DNA from: JBFLVU01 sp964589625
Lineage (GTDB): Bacteria > Acidobacteriota > UBA4820 > DSQY01
DNA: 64,000 nt
Assembly: GCA_964589625.1 (NCBI GenBank)
Contig: CAZPSH010000001.1
Coordinates: 124,001 to 188,000 of the forward strand
Direction of reading: 5' to 3'
The translations under genes were made by a program, and so were the position numbers. Shown piece after piece: positions 25,030 through 32,957 of the stretch; positions within the stretch are counted from its first letter, which is position 1, and every line of letters begins with the position of its first letter. The notes under the pieces are model-generated. The model saw nothing but the letters and a program-made list of their open reading frames with translations, was not told the DNA's origin and searched no databases.

Positions 25030-25377
25030 TCAGCCCAGCGCTTCTTCCAGGGCCTGCTCTTCGGAGGCGTAGGCCTTGAAAACCTCGTTCAGACGCGTAA
25101 GTTCAAGCAGTTTGACGATGGTCTGGCTGGGTTTCACGAGTTTGAGGCGCTTCCCCGTGTCCGCGAAACGCGTGAGGTAGCCCACGAGTTCCCCGAGCCC
25201 GGTGGAGTCCATATAGTTGATGTTCTCCATGTTGAGAACCACGCATTCCACGGAGGGCTCCGCGAGAAGGCGGGCCAGTTCTTCGCTGAGGTGCTCGGCC
25301 GATTCCCCCAGGCTGATCTCCCCGGTAATGTCGAGGATGATGACGCTGTTGTCCAGCGCCTTCTTGACGATCTTCAT
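25030..25377 (-). CDS. STAS-domain anti-sigma factor antagonist
   Basis: 115 residues of the SpoIIAA/RsbV type: an edge strand VIILDITGEISLGES, then VVLNMENINYMDSTGLGELV, where the serine of DSTGLG is the site phosphorylated by a cognate kinase in the family, and a final helix TRLNEVFKAYASEEQALE. No anti-sigma kinase or sigma factor is adjacent, so the partner is elsewhere. Its ATG overlaps the stop of the upstream gene by ATGA. Confidence 0.9.
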   Translation of the reverse strand: MKIVKKALDNSVIILDITGEISLGESAEHLSEELARLLAEPSVECVVLNMENINYMDSTGLGELVGYLTRFADTGKRLKLVKPSQTIVKLLELTRLNEVFKAYASEEQALEEALG

Positions 25378-26105
25378 GGCCCTCCTTCCTCCGCGGGTCG
25401 ATCCAGGGCGAAGGCCCCCGTCAGCGGCTGACCGGATGTGACATCGTAACTGTACCACGAACCCTTCACCGATTGGCGATCCCGCGAGAGGGTTCCCTCG
25501 AGGCGGCCCATGCGTCCGTACCGGGCGTCGATTCGCTCGAGGACCAGGATGTTGTTCACAAAGGTCCCCTGCAGGCTTCCCGCCTGTCCGTTGTCGAAGC
25601 GGTAGTCGCCGGTCACGAGGGTCCCATTTTGCGTGAGGATCACGTCCCCTTTGATCCCCATGGGAAGCATGGAAAGGAACCATCGGCCGTCCAGAACCTG
25701 CAAATCCTCCTGAAGCTCAGCGCGGGTCCTTTCGGCTTCCTGCTTCAGCGCCGCCACCTCGCCGTACCACGCCGCGATCTGCCGCAGCAGCAGGAACCGT
25801 TCCCTCTCGGCCATCTCCCGCCTTTCGGCGTTCCGCAAAAGGGCCTGAGCCTGGTCCGCTCCACGGGAGTCGGGACTCTGAAGGACTTGGGCGTCGGCCG
25901 CCGTCCAGTCCTGGATCTGGGCCTCGATCTCGGCCAGGCGCGTCCAGGACTGGCTCACGGCGGCTCGTTTCTCCGCCAGGAGGGTCTCCAGCGTGATGAG
26001 GCGCGTCCGTCGGGCGTCTCTCGCCGAGTCTGCGGGAAGGACCGACACCCAGGCGAAGAAGCCCAACAGCGCCAGGATAACCGGTGCCGTTCGTCGGTTT
26101 CTCAT
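25374..26105 (-). CDS. Membrane-anchored coiled-coil protein with C-terminal beta domain
   Basis: 243 residues, family not recognised. An N-terminal hydrophobic segment APVILALLGFFAWVSVL acts as signal peptide or anchor. Residues 35-140 are a long heptad-rich coiled coil (LAEIEAQIQDWTA, REMAERERFLLLRQIAAWYGEVAALKQEAERT). The last 85 residues form a beta-rich domain (GDVILTQNGTLVTGDYRFDN, LVLERIDARYGRMGRLEGTL, VKGSWYSYD). The ATG at 26105 has no strong ribosome site; one at 26117 is possible. It starts the coiled-coil/STAS/MglA operon. Confidence 0.65.
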   Translation of the reverse strand: MRNRRTAPVILALLGFFAWVSVLPADSARDARRTRLITLETLLAEKRAAVSQSWTRLAEIEAQIQDWTAADAQVLQSPDSRGADQAQALLRNAERREMAERERFLLLRQIAAWYGEVAALKQEAERTRAELQEDLQVLDGRWFLSMLPMGIKGDVILTQNGTLVTGDYRFDNGQAGSLQGTFVNNILVLERIDARYGRMGRLEGTLSRDRQSVKGSWYSYDVTSGQPLTGAFALDRPAEEGGP

Positions 26106-26196
26106 GTAGGGGACCATAGCACGCCCCGTCGGGTCAGGCAAGAGCGCGGAGGCCGGGCCTTCCGTATGCTAAGGTGGAACGGTAGGCGGAGGCCGG

Positions 26197-27456
26197 ATGG
26201 CGAGAGACCGCGTGGTCCTTGTTGGGGTGGCGATCCCCTCGGTTCCCTTGAACCGGGTGGAGGAGCACCTCGACGAACTGGCAGATCTCGTGGACACGGC
26301 GGGCGGGTCGGTCGCTCTACGGGTCGTGCAGGAGCGGGACCACCTCGACCCGGCCACCTGCATCGGCAGGGGCAAGGTGGACGAACTGGCCCAGCGGTGC
26401 AAGGAGGACGCCCTGAGCCTCGTCGTCTTCGATGACGACCTGACGCCGGCACAGGCCAGAAACCTCGAAAAGGCCTTGGGGGTCCGGGTCTCGGACAGGA
26501 CAGGCGTCATCCTGGACATCTTCGCCAGACGGGCGCGCACGCGCGAGGCCATGACCCAGGTGGCGTTGGCCCAATACAACTATCTCCTTCCCCGGCTCAC
26601 CCGCGCGTGGACCCACTTGTCCCGGCAGGCCGGCGGGATCGGCACGAGGGGCGTCGGCGAGACGCAGCTCGAAACCGACAGGCGCGTCATCCGAACCCGC
26701 ATCCGCCACCTCCAGGGAGAACTGGAACGCATCGCCTCCCACCGTCGGACCCAGCGGCGCCGCCGCCGGCGAAGCTTGGAGGCCGCCCTGGTGGGGTACA
26801 CAAACGTCGGGAAGTCCTCCCTCATGAACCGGTTGGCGGCGGCGGACGTGGCGGTGGAGGACCGGCTCTTCTCCACCCTGGACACAACGTACCGCAGCCT
26901 TCATCTCGATGGATTCACGCAGGAGATCCTGCTTTCCGACACGGTGGGCCTCGTACGGAAACTGCCCCACCACCTCGTGGCCTCCTTTCGCTCCACCCTC
27001 GAACAGGCCGCTCAGGCGGACCTGCTCCTTCACGTGGTGGACGTAAGCCATCCCAGCTTCGAGGAGCAAGCCCGCACAGCCCTCGCGGTTCTGGCCGACC
27101 TGGACCTCGGGGAGATTCCCACCCTGACGCTATTTAACAAGGCCGACCGCGCTCCCCGCCCCGTCCTCGAGCGCGCGGCCTCACTTTTTCCCGAGTCCAT
27201 CCCGGTATCGGCCCTCACCGGCGAAGGCTTGGAGGAGTTAAAGGTCCGGATGGCCCGCGCCTTCACGCAGATCCTCGGAGGTACCGTCCTCCTGGTTCCT
27301 CACGAGTCCTGGCCTGGAGCGCAGACGGCCTTGGCCACCGTGCGGATTCTTCGCACCACCTATGGAACCGAAGGGGTCCGGGTCACGGTTCAGGCCTCCG
27401 AGGAGGAGCTGAGAACCCTCCTCTCCGACCTTGGGACGGACGTTTCCAGAGTTTGA
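26197..27456 (+). CDS. hflX: Ribosome-associated GTPase HflX
   Basis: HflX splits stalled ribosomes under stress. The 419-residue protein has the HflX N-terminal domain with CIGRGKVDEL near residue 52 and DRTGVILDIFARRA near 100, the RQAGGIGTRGVGETQLETDRR linker motif, G1 VGYTNVGKSSLMN, G3 SDTVGLVRKLPHHLV and G4 FNKADR, plus a short C-terminal domain. GGAGG precedes the ATG; a TATGCT hexamer 27 bases upstream is a candidate -10. It diverges from the coiled-coil operon. Confidence 0.96.
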   Translation: MARDRVVLVGVAIPSVPLNRVEEHLDELADLVDTAGGSVALRVVQERDHLDPATCIGRGKVDELAQRCKEDALSLVVFDDDLTPAQARNLEKALGVRVSDRTGVILDIFARRARTREAMTQVALAQYNYLLPRLTRAWTHLSRQAGGIGTRGVGETQLETDRRVIRTRIRHLQGELERIASHRRTQRRRRRRSLEAALVGYTNVGKSSLMNRLAAADVAVEDRLFSTLDTTYRSLHLDGFTQEILLSDTVGLVRKLPHHLVASFRSTLEQAAQADLLLHVVDVSHPSFEEQARTALAVLADLDLGEIPTLTLFNKADRAPRPVLERAASLFPESIPVSALTGEGLEELKVRMARAFTQILGGTVLLVPHESWPGAQTALATVRILRTTYGTEGVRVTVQASEEELRTLLSDLGTDVSRV

Positions 27457-27546
27457 CGGTTCCGTGTCGATCTGCTAACATTTCGCCTTACATACCGGTC
27501 GGGGGCCGTCTCCCGGTCACGCCGTACAGTTCGGGAAGGGGAAACC

Positions 27547-28164
27547 ATGCGATTCAGCCTCGTACCCCGCGAAGAGCGCTTCTTCGACATGTTCGATGAG
27601 TCGGCCAAGGTGGTCTTGAAGGGGGCGCGCCACTTCCACGACCTCCTCGAAGACTACACGGATGTGGAAGCCAAGACCAAGGTCATCAAGGCGGTGGAAC
27701 TGGAGGGCGACCACCAGACGCACCGCATCATCGAGGCCTTGAACCGCTCCTTCGTGACCCCCATCGACAGGGAGGATATTCACGCCCTCACCTCGGGCCT
27801 CGACGACGTCCTCGACTACACGGAGGCCATCGCCATCCGGCTACAACTCTTTAAGATCAAAGAGATCACCCCCGAGATGCAGCAGTTCGGGGAACTGATC
27901 CTGAAGGCCGCAGAGCAGATCGCCGAGGCCGTTCACAACCTCCGGCGCATGGACCACCTCTGGTCCTTTTGCAAAGAGATCAAGCGCCTGGAAAACCTGG
28001 GGGACGACATCAGCCGGAAGGCCATCAGCCAGCTCTTCGAGGACGGCATGGACCCCATCGAGCTCATCAAGCTCAAGGAGATTTACGGACGATTGGAAGC
28101 GACCATGGATCGTTGCGAAGACATCGCGAACATCATTGAAACCATCGTCGTGAAGAACGGTTAG
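27547..28164 (+). CDS. DUF47 (PhoU-like) protein
   Basis: 205 residues, all helical, of the DUF47/PhoU-like family. Two repeated helical halves carry the family's acidic metal-binding motifs: VELEGDHQTHRI near residue 58 and RLENLGDDISRKAI near 150. These proteins usually sit beside and regulate PiT phosphate transporters. Here the only PiT gene is 11 kb away at 39.4 kb, so any pairing would be in trans. A promoter-like GCTAAC lies about 70 bases upstream. Confidence 0.92.
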   Translation: MRFSLVPREERFFDMFDESAKVVLKGARHFHDLLEDYTDVEAKTKVIKAVELEGDHQTHRIIEALNRSFVTPIDREDIHALTSGLDDVLDYTEAIAIRLQLFKIKEITPEMQQFGELILKAAEQIAEAVHNLRRMDHLWSFCKEIKRLENLGDDISRKAISQLFEDGMDPIELIKLKEIYGRLEATMDRCEDIANIIETIVVKNG

Positions 28165-28397
28165 CCCGCTCGGGCGGATCGCGGTAGTGCTTTTCCCCGA
28201 CTGATTTTCGACCGGATCAAGGGGTTCACGACACCGCGAACGCCATCCCAACGACGGTACTGACCCGACCCCTTCGGACGCCCGCGTCACTGCCCTCGCG
28301 CCCAGCCTGAAATTTCCTAGGGCGCTCCTGAGCAAGTTCGCTTCTTCGACCAGAGGTCTCAACCTCGCCAAACACGAATGGTTCCGGGCGCTCGGCG

Positions 28398-28406
28398 TGG
28401 TATACT
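28398..28406 (+). promoter_or_regulatory. Extended -10 promoter element of purN-tyrS-tatA
   Basis: TGGTATACT contains an extended -10 (TGn followed by TATACT), 38 bases before the purN start. No good -35 is seen at 17 bases, which is allowed for extended -10 promoters. The 233 bases upstream, after the DUF47 stop, hold no gene that I can see. Confidence 0.5.
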
Positions 28407-28443
28407 CACCCACCGGCTTGGGTGCTTCGCCGGGGAGGTGCCT

Positions 28444-29106
28444 TTGAAGAACGTCGCGATTCTCATCTCGGGGAGAGGCTCCAACATGGTCGCCCTCCTG
28501 GACGCGATGGACCGGGACGGGTTCCCAGCCCACTGCGTACTGGTCATCTCCAATCTCGCCAGCGCCCCCGGGCTGGCCGTTGCGGCCGGGAGGGGTGTCC
28601 CCACGGCGGTTCTCCCCCACATGGACTATGCCAGCCGGGAGGAGCACGACGGCGCGATCCTCACGAAGCTTCTGGAATCTCAAGTGGATCTGGTCTGTCT
28701 GGCCGGCTACATGAGGCTGCTTTCCCCCGTGCTGATCCACGCTTTCCGGTACCGGATCCTCAACATCCACCCCGCGCTCCTCCCGGCCTTCCCGGGGCTT
28801 CACGTGCAGAAGGCCGCTCTCGACTACGGAGTGCGATTCTCCGGCTGCACCGTCCACTTGGTGGACGAGAAGGTGGATCACGGTCCCATCCTCCTGCAGG
28901 CCGTCGTCCCGATCCTGCCCGGCGATGACGAAGCGTCCCTGTCGAGCCGCATCCTCGCCTACGAGCACCGGCTGTACCCGGCCGCCCTGCGACTGATCTG
29001 CGAGGAAAAGTGTCTCGTGGAGGGCCGTTCCGTGAGGCTCCTTCTCTCCGCCGATGAATACCGGACCCTCCTCAAAGACCTGGTGAACACCGGGAGCGGC
29101 CGATGA
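28444..29106 (+). CDS. purN: Phosphoribosylglycinamide formyltransferase
   Basis: PurN transfers formyl from 10-formyl-THF to GAR in purine synthesis. The 220-residue protein has VAILISGRGSNMVALLDA at the start, VCLAGYMRLLSP, the catalytic region ILNIHPALLPAFPGLHVQKAALDYG and GCTVHLVDEKVDHGPILLQ. The TTG at 28444 is taken as start because GGGGAGG lies a few bases before it; the family N-terminus begins exactly there. The stop overlaps the tyrS start by ATGA. Confidence 0.93.
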   Translation: MKNVAILISGRGSNMVALLDAMDRDGFPAHCVLVISNLASAPGLAVAAGRGVPTAVLPHMDYASREEHDGAILTKLLESQVDLVCLAGYMRLLSPVLIHAFRYRILNIHPALLPAFPGLHVQKAALDYGVRFSGCTVHLVDEKVDHGPILLQAVVPILPGDDEASLSSRILAYEHRLYPAALRLICEEKCLVEGRSVRLLLSADEYRTLLKDLVNTGSGR

Positions 29107-30329
29107 GCGTGACCGTGGACCAGGCCCTCGCCTACCTCGCAAAGGGCGCCGTGGACTTCGTGGACCCCGCCCTCTTGAGAAGGAAGCTCGAACGGGCGGA
29201 AAAAACCGGCCAGCCGCTGGTTGTAAAGGCCGGATTCGACCCCTCGGCCCCCGATCTGCACCTCGGCCACACCGTCGTCATCCGCAAGATGAAGCACTTC
29301 CAGGACCTCGGCCACACCGTGGTCTTCGTCATAGGCGATTTCACCGGGATGATCGGCGACCCCACGGGCAAGAAGGCCACGCGGCCCCAGCTCACGCGGG
29401 AGCAGGTCGAGGCCAACGCACAGACCTACCGGAGGCAGGTCTTCAAGATCCTCGACCGGGAACAGACCTCCATCCGCTTCAACTCCGAGTGGCTTTCTGA
29501 GCTGGGCGCCGAGGGCTTCATCCGCCTGGCCGGCAAGTACACGGTGGCGCGCATGCTGGAGCGGGACGACTTCAAGAAGCGATTCAGGACGGAGCAGCCC
29601 ATCCACATCCACGAACTCCTCTACCCCCTCGCCCAGGCCTACGACTCCGTCGCCCTCAAGGCCGACGTGGAGCTTGGGGGCACGGACCAGCTTTTCAACC
29701 TGCTGGTGGGGCGCGACATTCAGCGGGAATACGGCCAGGAGGAACAGGTGGTCCTGACCCTTCCGCTTCTGGAGGGCACCGACGGCGTGGAGAAGATGTC
29801 CAAGTCGCTTGGCAACTACATCGGTATCAACGAGAGCCCCGAAGACATTTATGGCAAGGTCATGAGCGTCTCGGACGAGATGATGTGGCGCTACTTCCTT
29901 TTGTGCACCGATATGGCCCCGGAGGAAGTAGAGAACCTAAAGGCGCGGGTCGCCGTGGGAGACCTCCACCCCATGCAGGCCAAGCAGGACCTCGCGGCCA
30001 CCCTCGTGGGCTACTACCACGGCCCCAAGGCCGCCGCTCTGGCGTCGGAGCACTTCACCCGGGTCTTCTCCCGGCGAGAGAACCCCGAAACCATGGAGGA
30101 GGTCACGCTCCGCTCCTCCAGGTTGCCTGTTCCGCTCGCGCGGCTCTTGGCGGACCTGGAGCTCGTCTCCTCCGCAAACGAGGCCCGCCGCCTGATGATC
30201 CAAGGGGGCGTCACGGTGGACGGCAAAAAAGTGACCGACCCGAAGTCCACCTTCGACGCCTCCCGAAAAGGGTGCTATGTTTTGAAAGTGGGGAAGCTGA
30301 TCCGACGCCGCTTGATCGTCGAGGAGTAA
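29103..30329 (+). CDS. tyrS: Tyrosyl-tRNA synthetase
   Basis: 408 residues, class I. The HIGH-type motif is GFDPSAPDLHLGHTVVI near residue 45 and the second signature is EKMSKSLGNYI near 230. The spacing fits the TyrS group with the HLGH motif. A carboxyl S4 RNA-binding domain follows (VPLARLLADLELVSSANEARRLMIQGGVTVDG). It attaches tyrosine to its tRNA. It is translationally coupled to purN and precedes tatA by nine bases. Confidence 0.97.
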   Translation: MSVTVDQALAYLAKGAVDFVDPALLRRKLERAEKTGQPLVVKAGFDPSAPDLHLGHTVVIRKMKHFQDLGHTVVFVIGDFTGMIGDPTGKKATRPQLTREQVEANAQTYRRQVFKILDREQTSIRFNSEWLSELGAEGFIRLAGKYTVARMLERDDFKKRFRTEQPIHIHELLYPLAQAYDSVALKADVELGGTDQLFNLLVGRDIQREYGQEEQVVLTLPLLEGTDGVEKMSKSLGNYIGINESPEDIYGKVMSVSDEMMWRYFLLCTDMAPEEVENLKARVAVGDLHPMQAKQDLAATLVGYYHGPKAAALASEHFTRVFSRRENPETMEEVTLRSSRLPVPLARLLADLELVSSANEARRLMIQGGVTVDGKKVTDPKSTFDASRKGCYVLKVGKLIRRRLIVEE

Positions 30330-30338
30330 GGAGACGCC

Positions 30339-30623
30339 ATGAATCCGACGTTGGCCCTGGGTCTTTTTGGTACGCTCGGTCCCACCGAACTCATCGTCAT
30401 CCTTCTGATCCTCGTCCTCATCTTCGGGGCCACAAAGCTTCCCCAATTGGGTTCCGCCCTCGGCAAGACCATCCGCGGTTTCAAATCGGAGATGAAGGAG
30501 GGCCTAGCGGAGGACGGCAAGGACGTCCCTCCAGCGGCCTCGCGCTTCTGCGCCAAATGCGGCGCCGGCGTGGAAGACCCCCAAGCAGACTTCTGCCCGA
30601 AGTGCGGGGCGAAGTTGTCCTGA
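30339..30623 (+). CDS. tatA: TatA/E translocase subunit with C-terminal zinc ribbon
   Basis: 94 residues. The TatA part shows a membrane helix (LIVILLILVLIFGATKL) preceded by FGTLGPTE and followed by the amphipathic helix PQLGSALGKTIRGFKSEMKEG. The tail is not the usual acidic one: it carries a zinc ribbon with two pairs, FCAKCGAGVE and FCPKCGAKLS. TatA forms the pore for folded twin-arginine substrates; a DUF362 protein in this window has such a signal. The zinc ribbon fusion is unusual. AAGGAG precedes the ATG. Confidence 0.88.
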   Translation: MNPTLALGLFGTLGPTELIVILLILVLIFGATKLPQLGSALGKTIRGFKSEMKEGLAEDGKDVPPAASRFCAKCGAGVEDPQADFCPKCGAKLS

Positions 30624-30889
30624 CACGAAAGACGCTCTCTTTCGTAGCCATCTGGCCGGATGGTCCACAGGTATTCGACAGAAGCGTCACAGGGTTTGCG
30701 CAGACTCTGCGCACCGGAAACCTCCCCGAGAAATCGGAGGAGATGCCCCATCTAGTGTGTCTTGCTCGCACGCATACCACATCTGGGCCCAGTGGCATGG
30801 ATCCTAAGGGCGAACTCCTGGTGCTTCAGACGCCACCGCACCTTGGTTCGATTCCAGAACGTGCTCACCCTTTTCGCCTCGGGACTCCC
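30624..30889. other. Intergenic stretch without a recognisable gene
   Basis: No frame here looks coding. A weak hairpin (CCTCCCCGA-GAAA-TCGGAGG with a two-base bulge) near 30720-30740 may help end the tatA transcript, but has no T-run. Confidence 0.5.
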
Positions 30890-30918
30890 TTTCCACGCAG
30901 GGCCCTTTTCGGTACACT
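30890..30918 (+). promoter_or_regulatory. Candidate promoter for the quinone oxidoreductase gene
   Basis: TTTCCA at 30890-30895 and TACACT at 30913-30918 are 17 bases apart, 28 bases before the start codon. Both are four- or five-of-six matches. Confidence 0.45.
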
Positions 30919-30945
30919 TGCCGGGCTTTTCTAAGGAGGCCCCCC

Positions 30946-31920
30946 ATGAAAGCGATCACGATTCCCTCGTATGGCGGCCCCGATATGCTCTCCCTGGCAG
31001 ATGTCCCCAAACGCGACCCTTTTGGCACTCAGCTCCTGGTCAGGGTGGCCGCCTGCGGAGTCAACCCCGTGGACGCCAAGATTCGAAACGGGGCCCTTCC
31101 TCTCCCCTTCACCTTCCCCCTCATCCTCGGCTACGACGTATCGGGGACCGTTGAGGCCGCGGGCCCGGGCGTCCGGGATTTTGGTCCCGGGGACGAAGTC
31201 TTCTTCTCGGGCGAGTTGCTCGATCCAGGGGCCTACGCCGAATACGTAATCGTCGACGAATCCGTGGCGGCCTTCAAGCCCGTGGGACTGAGCCATGTGG
31301 AGGCAGCCTCCGTACCCGTGGCGGGCATGACCGCTTGGCAGGCCCTCTTCGACAGGGCGGGGGCCGGCCCGGGGGATGTCGTGCTCGTTCATGGGGCGGC
31401 CGGAGGCGTCGGCTCGATGGCGGTTCAACTCGCCTCCTGGGCGGGATGCGAGGTCCTGGCCACTTGCGGAAAGTCGAACGCCGCCTATGTGGAAGACCTG
31501 GGCGCCGATTTGGTCATCGACTACAGGTCTCAGGACTTCGTCCAGGAGGTCCTGGAGGCCAGCGCTGGCGAAGGGGCAAGCGTTGTCGTCGACACGGTGG
31601 GCGGAGAGGTCTTGACCCGGAGCCTCGAGGCCCTCATGCCTGGGGGCCGGCTGGTGAGTATCGTTCCCGAGAACCTGTCAGGGCTTCCTCTGGATGCTCT
31701 CCGACCCGGATTCATGCGGAACGCCGAAATCCACCTCCACTTCATGGAGCGACGCCGCGATGCCCTGGATGCCCTGGCCAGGCTCTTTGAACGGGGCTTC
31801 CTCGAGCCCTCGGTGGAGGAAGTCATCCCCTTGGATCCCAAACGGATCGGGAGTGCTCACGTCCGGATGGAATCTTCCCACGGCCGGGGCAAGATCGTGA
31901 TCCAGGTGGATAAGGAGTGA
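30946..31920 (+). CDS. Zinc-independent MDR/quinone oxidoreductase
   Basis: 324-residue medium-chain reductase of the NADPH:quinone oxidoreductase branch. It has AACGVNPVDAKIRNG, the GROES-like fold LGYDVSGTVEAAGPGV, and the NADPH site VLVHGAAGGVGSMAVQLA near residue 145, followed by VVDTVGGEVLTRSLEALMPGG. The catalytic and structural zinc cysteines of alcohol dehydrogenases are absent. CTAAGGAGG is a strong ribosome site. Physiological substrate unknown. Confidence 0.9.
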   Translation: MKAITIPSYGGPDMLSLADVPKRDPFGTQLLVRVAACGVNPVDAKIRNGALPLPFTFPLILGYDVSGTVEAAGPGVRDFGPGDEVFFSGELLDPGAYAEYVIVDESVAAFKPVGLSHVEAASVPVAGMTAWQALFDRAGAGPGDVVLVHGAAGGVGSMAVQLASWAGCEVLATCGKSNAAYVEDLGADLVIDYRSQDFVQEVLEASAGEGASVVVDTVGGEVLTRSLEALMPGGRLVSIVPENLSGLPLDALRPGFMRNAEIHLHFMERRRDALDALARLFERGFLEPSVEEVIPLDPKRIGSAHVRMESSHGRGKIVIQVDKE

Positions 31921-31925
31921 CCGCC

Positions 31926-32936
31926 ATGAGGCCCCGCTTGCCTCTCTCCGCGCTTCTTCTCGCCGGCTTCCTTTTGGTCCCGGCCCTGCCCTCCCGGGCC
32001 TATTCGGATATCGAAGGACGCGTTTCCTACGTGGGCGTCAACGGGCACATCCCTTCCACCCAGGATTTCGAGCGCATGCGGGAGGCGGGGATCTACTGGG
32101 TGAGGGTGGATTTCACCTGGGATGTGGTGGAGCCCAGCCCCGGCCAATATCGCTGGGCAATACTAGACCGGGTCGTTTCGGATGCCGAGCGCAACGGCAT
32201 CAACCTACTCGCCATTCTTGGGTACACCCCCAAGTGGGCCACTGCGGGTTCAGACCGCTACTCCCCCCCGAGGGACACCCAGGAATGGAAGACCTTCGTG
32301 GCCACGATCGTCGGAAGGTACCGGGGGCGAATCCGCCATTGGAGCCTCTGGAACGAACCCAATTCCGACACCTTCTTCCACGGAACCGTAGAGCATTTCA
32401 TCCGAGAGGTCTTCATTCCTGGCGCCAACGCCGCCAAGACCGCCAATCCCGACTGCCGCATCGTAGGGCCCGACCTGGCCCACCTATCGGGCTCGGATTG
32501 GGACAAATGGCTGGACCGGATCTGCGCAGAGGCCGGACCTCACATCGACGTGGTCTCCCACCACGTGTACAAGGAGAAGCCCAAAGACGTCCTGAGAGAA
32601 CTCGACGGGCGCAAGAAGTTCTTTGAGGGACCGACCGTCAAGGAGATCCTGAAGAAGCACCGCATGCTCTCCAAGCCCTTTTGGCTCACCGAGACGGGAT
32701 GGCGGACGACGGAGGTGGGCGAGGACCGACAAGCCGGAAACCTCATTTCCCTCCTGAAGAACACAAGTAAAAAGGCTTGGATTTACAAGGTTTTTATCTT
32801 CGAATGGCGAGACTCGCCCCAACTCCCCGGCTACGGCTTGTTGCGGGGTGACGATTCCCCGAAGGCTTCGTATACCGCCGTGAAGGGGTACGCCGCGTAC
32901 CTTCGAGCCCGCCGGCGGAATGCACGAACAGGGTAG
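31926..32936 (+). CDS. Secreted clan GH-A glycoside hydrolase
   Basis: 336 residues with a signal peptide (PLSALLLAGFLLVPALPSRA). The TIM-barrel landmarks are GIYWVRVDFTWDVVEPSPG, RIRHWSLWNEPNSD with the acid/base glutamate in NEP, and PFWLTETGWRTTE with the nucleophile glutamate, as in GH39/GH5-like enzymes. The glycan substrate is unknown. AAGGAG before the ATG at 31926 overlaps the end of the oxidoreductase gene, so the two are probably cotranscribed. Confidence 0.85.
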   Translation: MRPRLPLSALLLAGFLLVPALPSRAYSDIEGRVSYVGVNGHIPSTQDFERMREAGIYWVRVDFTWDVVEPSPGQYRWAILDRVVSDAERNGINLLAILGYTPKWATAGSDRYSPPRDTQEWKTFVATIVGRYRGRIRHWSLWNEPNSDTFFHGTVEHFIREVFIPGANAAKTANPDCRIVGPDLAHLSGSDWDKWLDRICAEAGPHIDVVSHHVYKEKPKDVLRELDGRKKFFEGPTVKEILKKHRMLSKPFWLTETGWRTTEVGEDRQAGNLISLLKNTSKKAWIYKVFIFEWRDSPQLPGYGLLRGDDSPKASYTAVKGYAAYLRARRRNARTG

Positions 32937-32957
32937 GCGGTCCGTCTGGCTCTAGGA

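Noticed and set aside
30848..30866. A tRNA T-arm look-alike (TTGG, loop TTCGATT, CCAG)
   Set aside because: The T loop fits the consensus, but no matching acceptor stem, D arm or anticodon arm can be placed upstream. It is probably chance.
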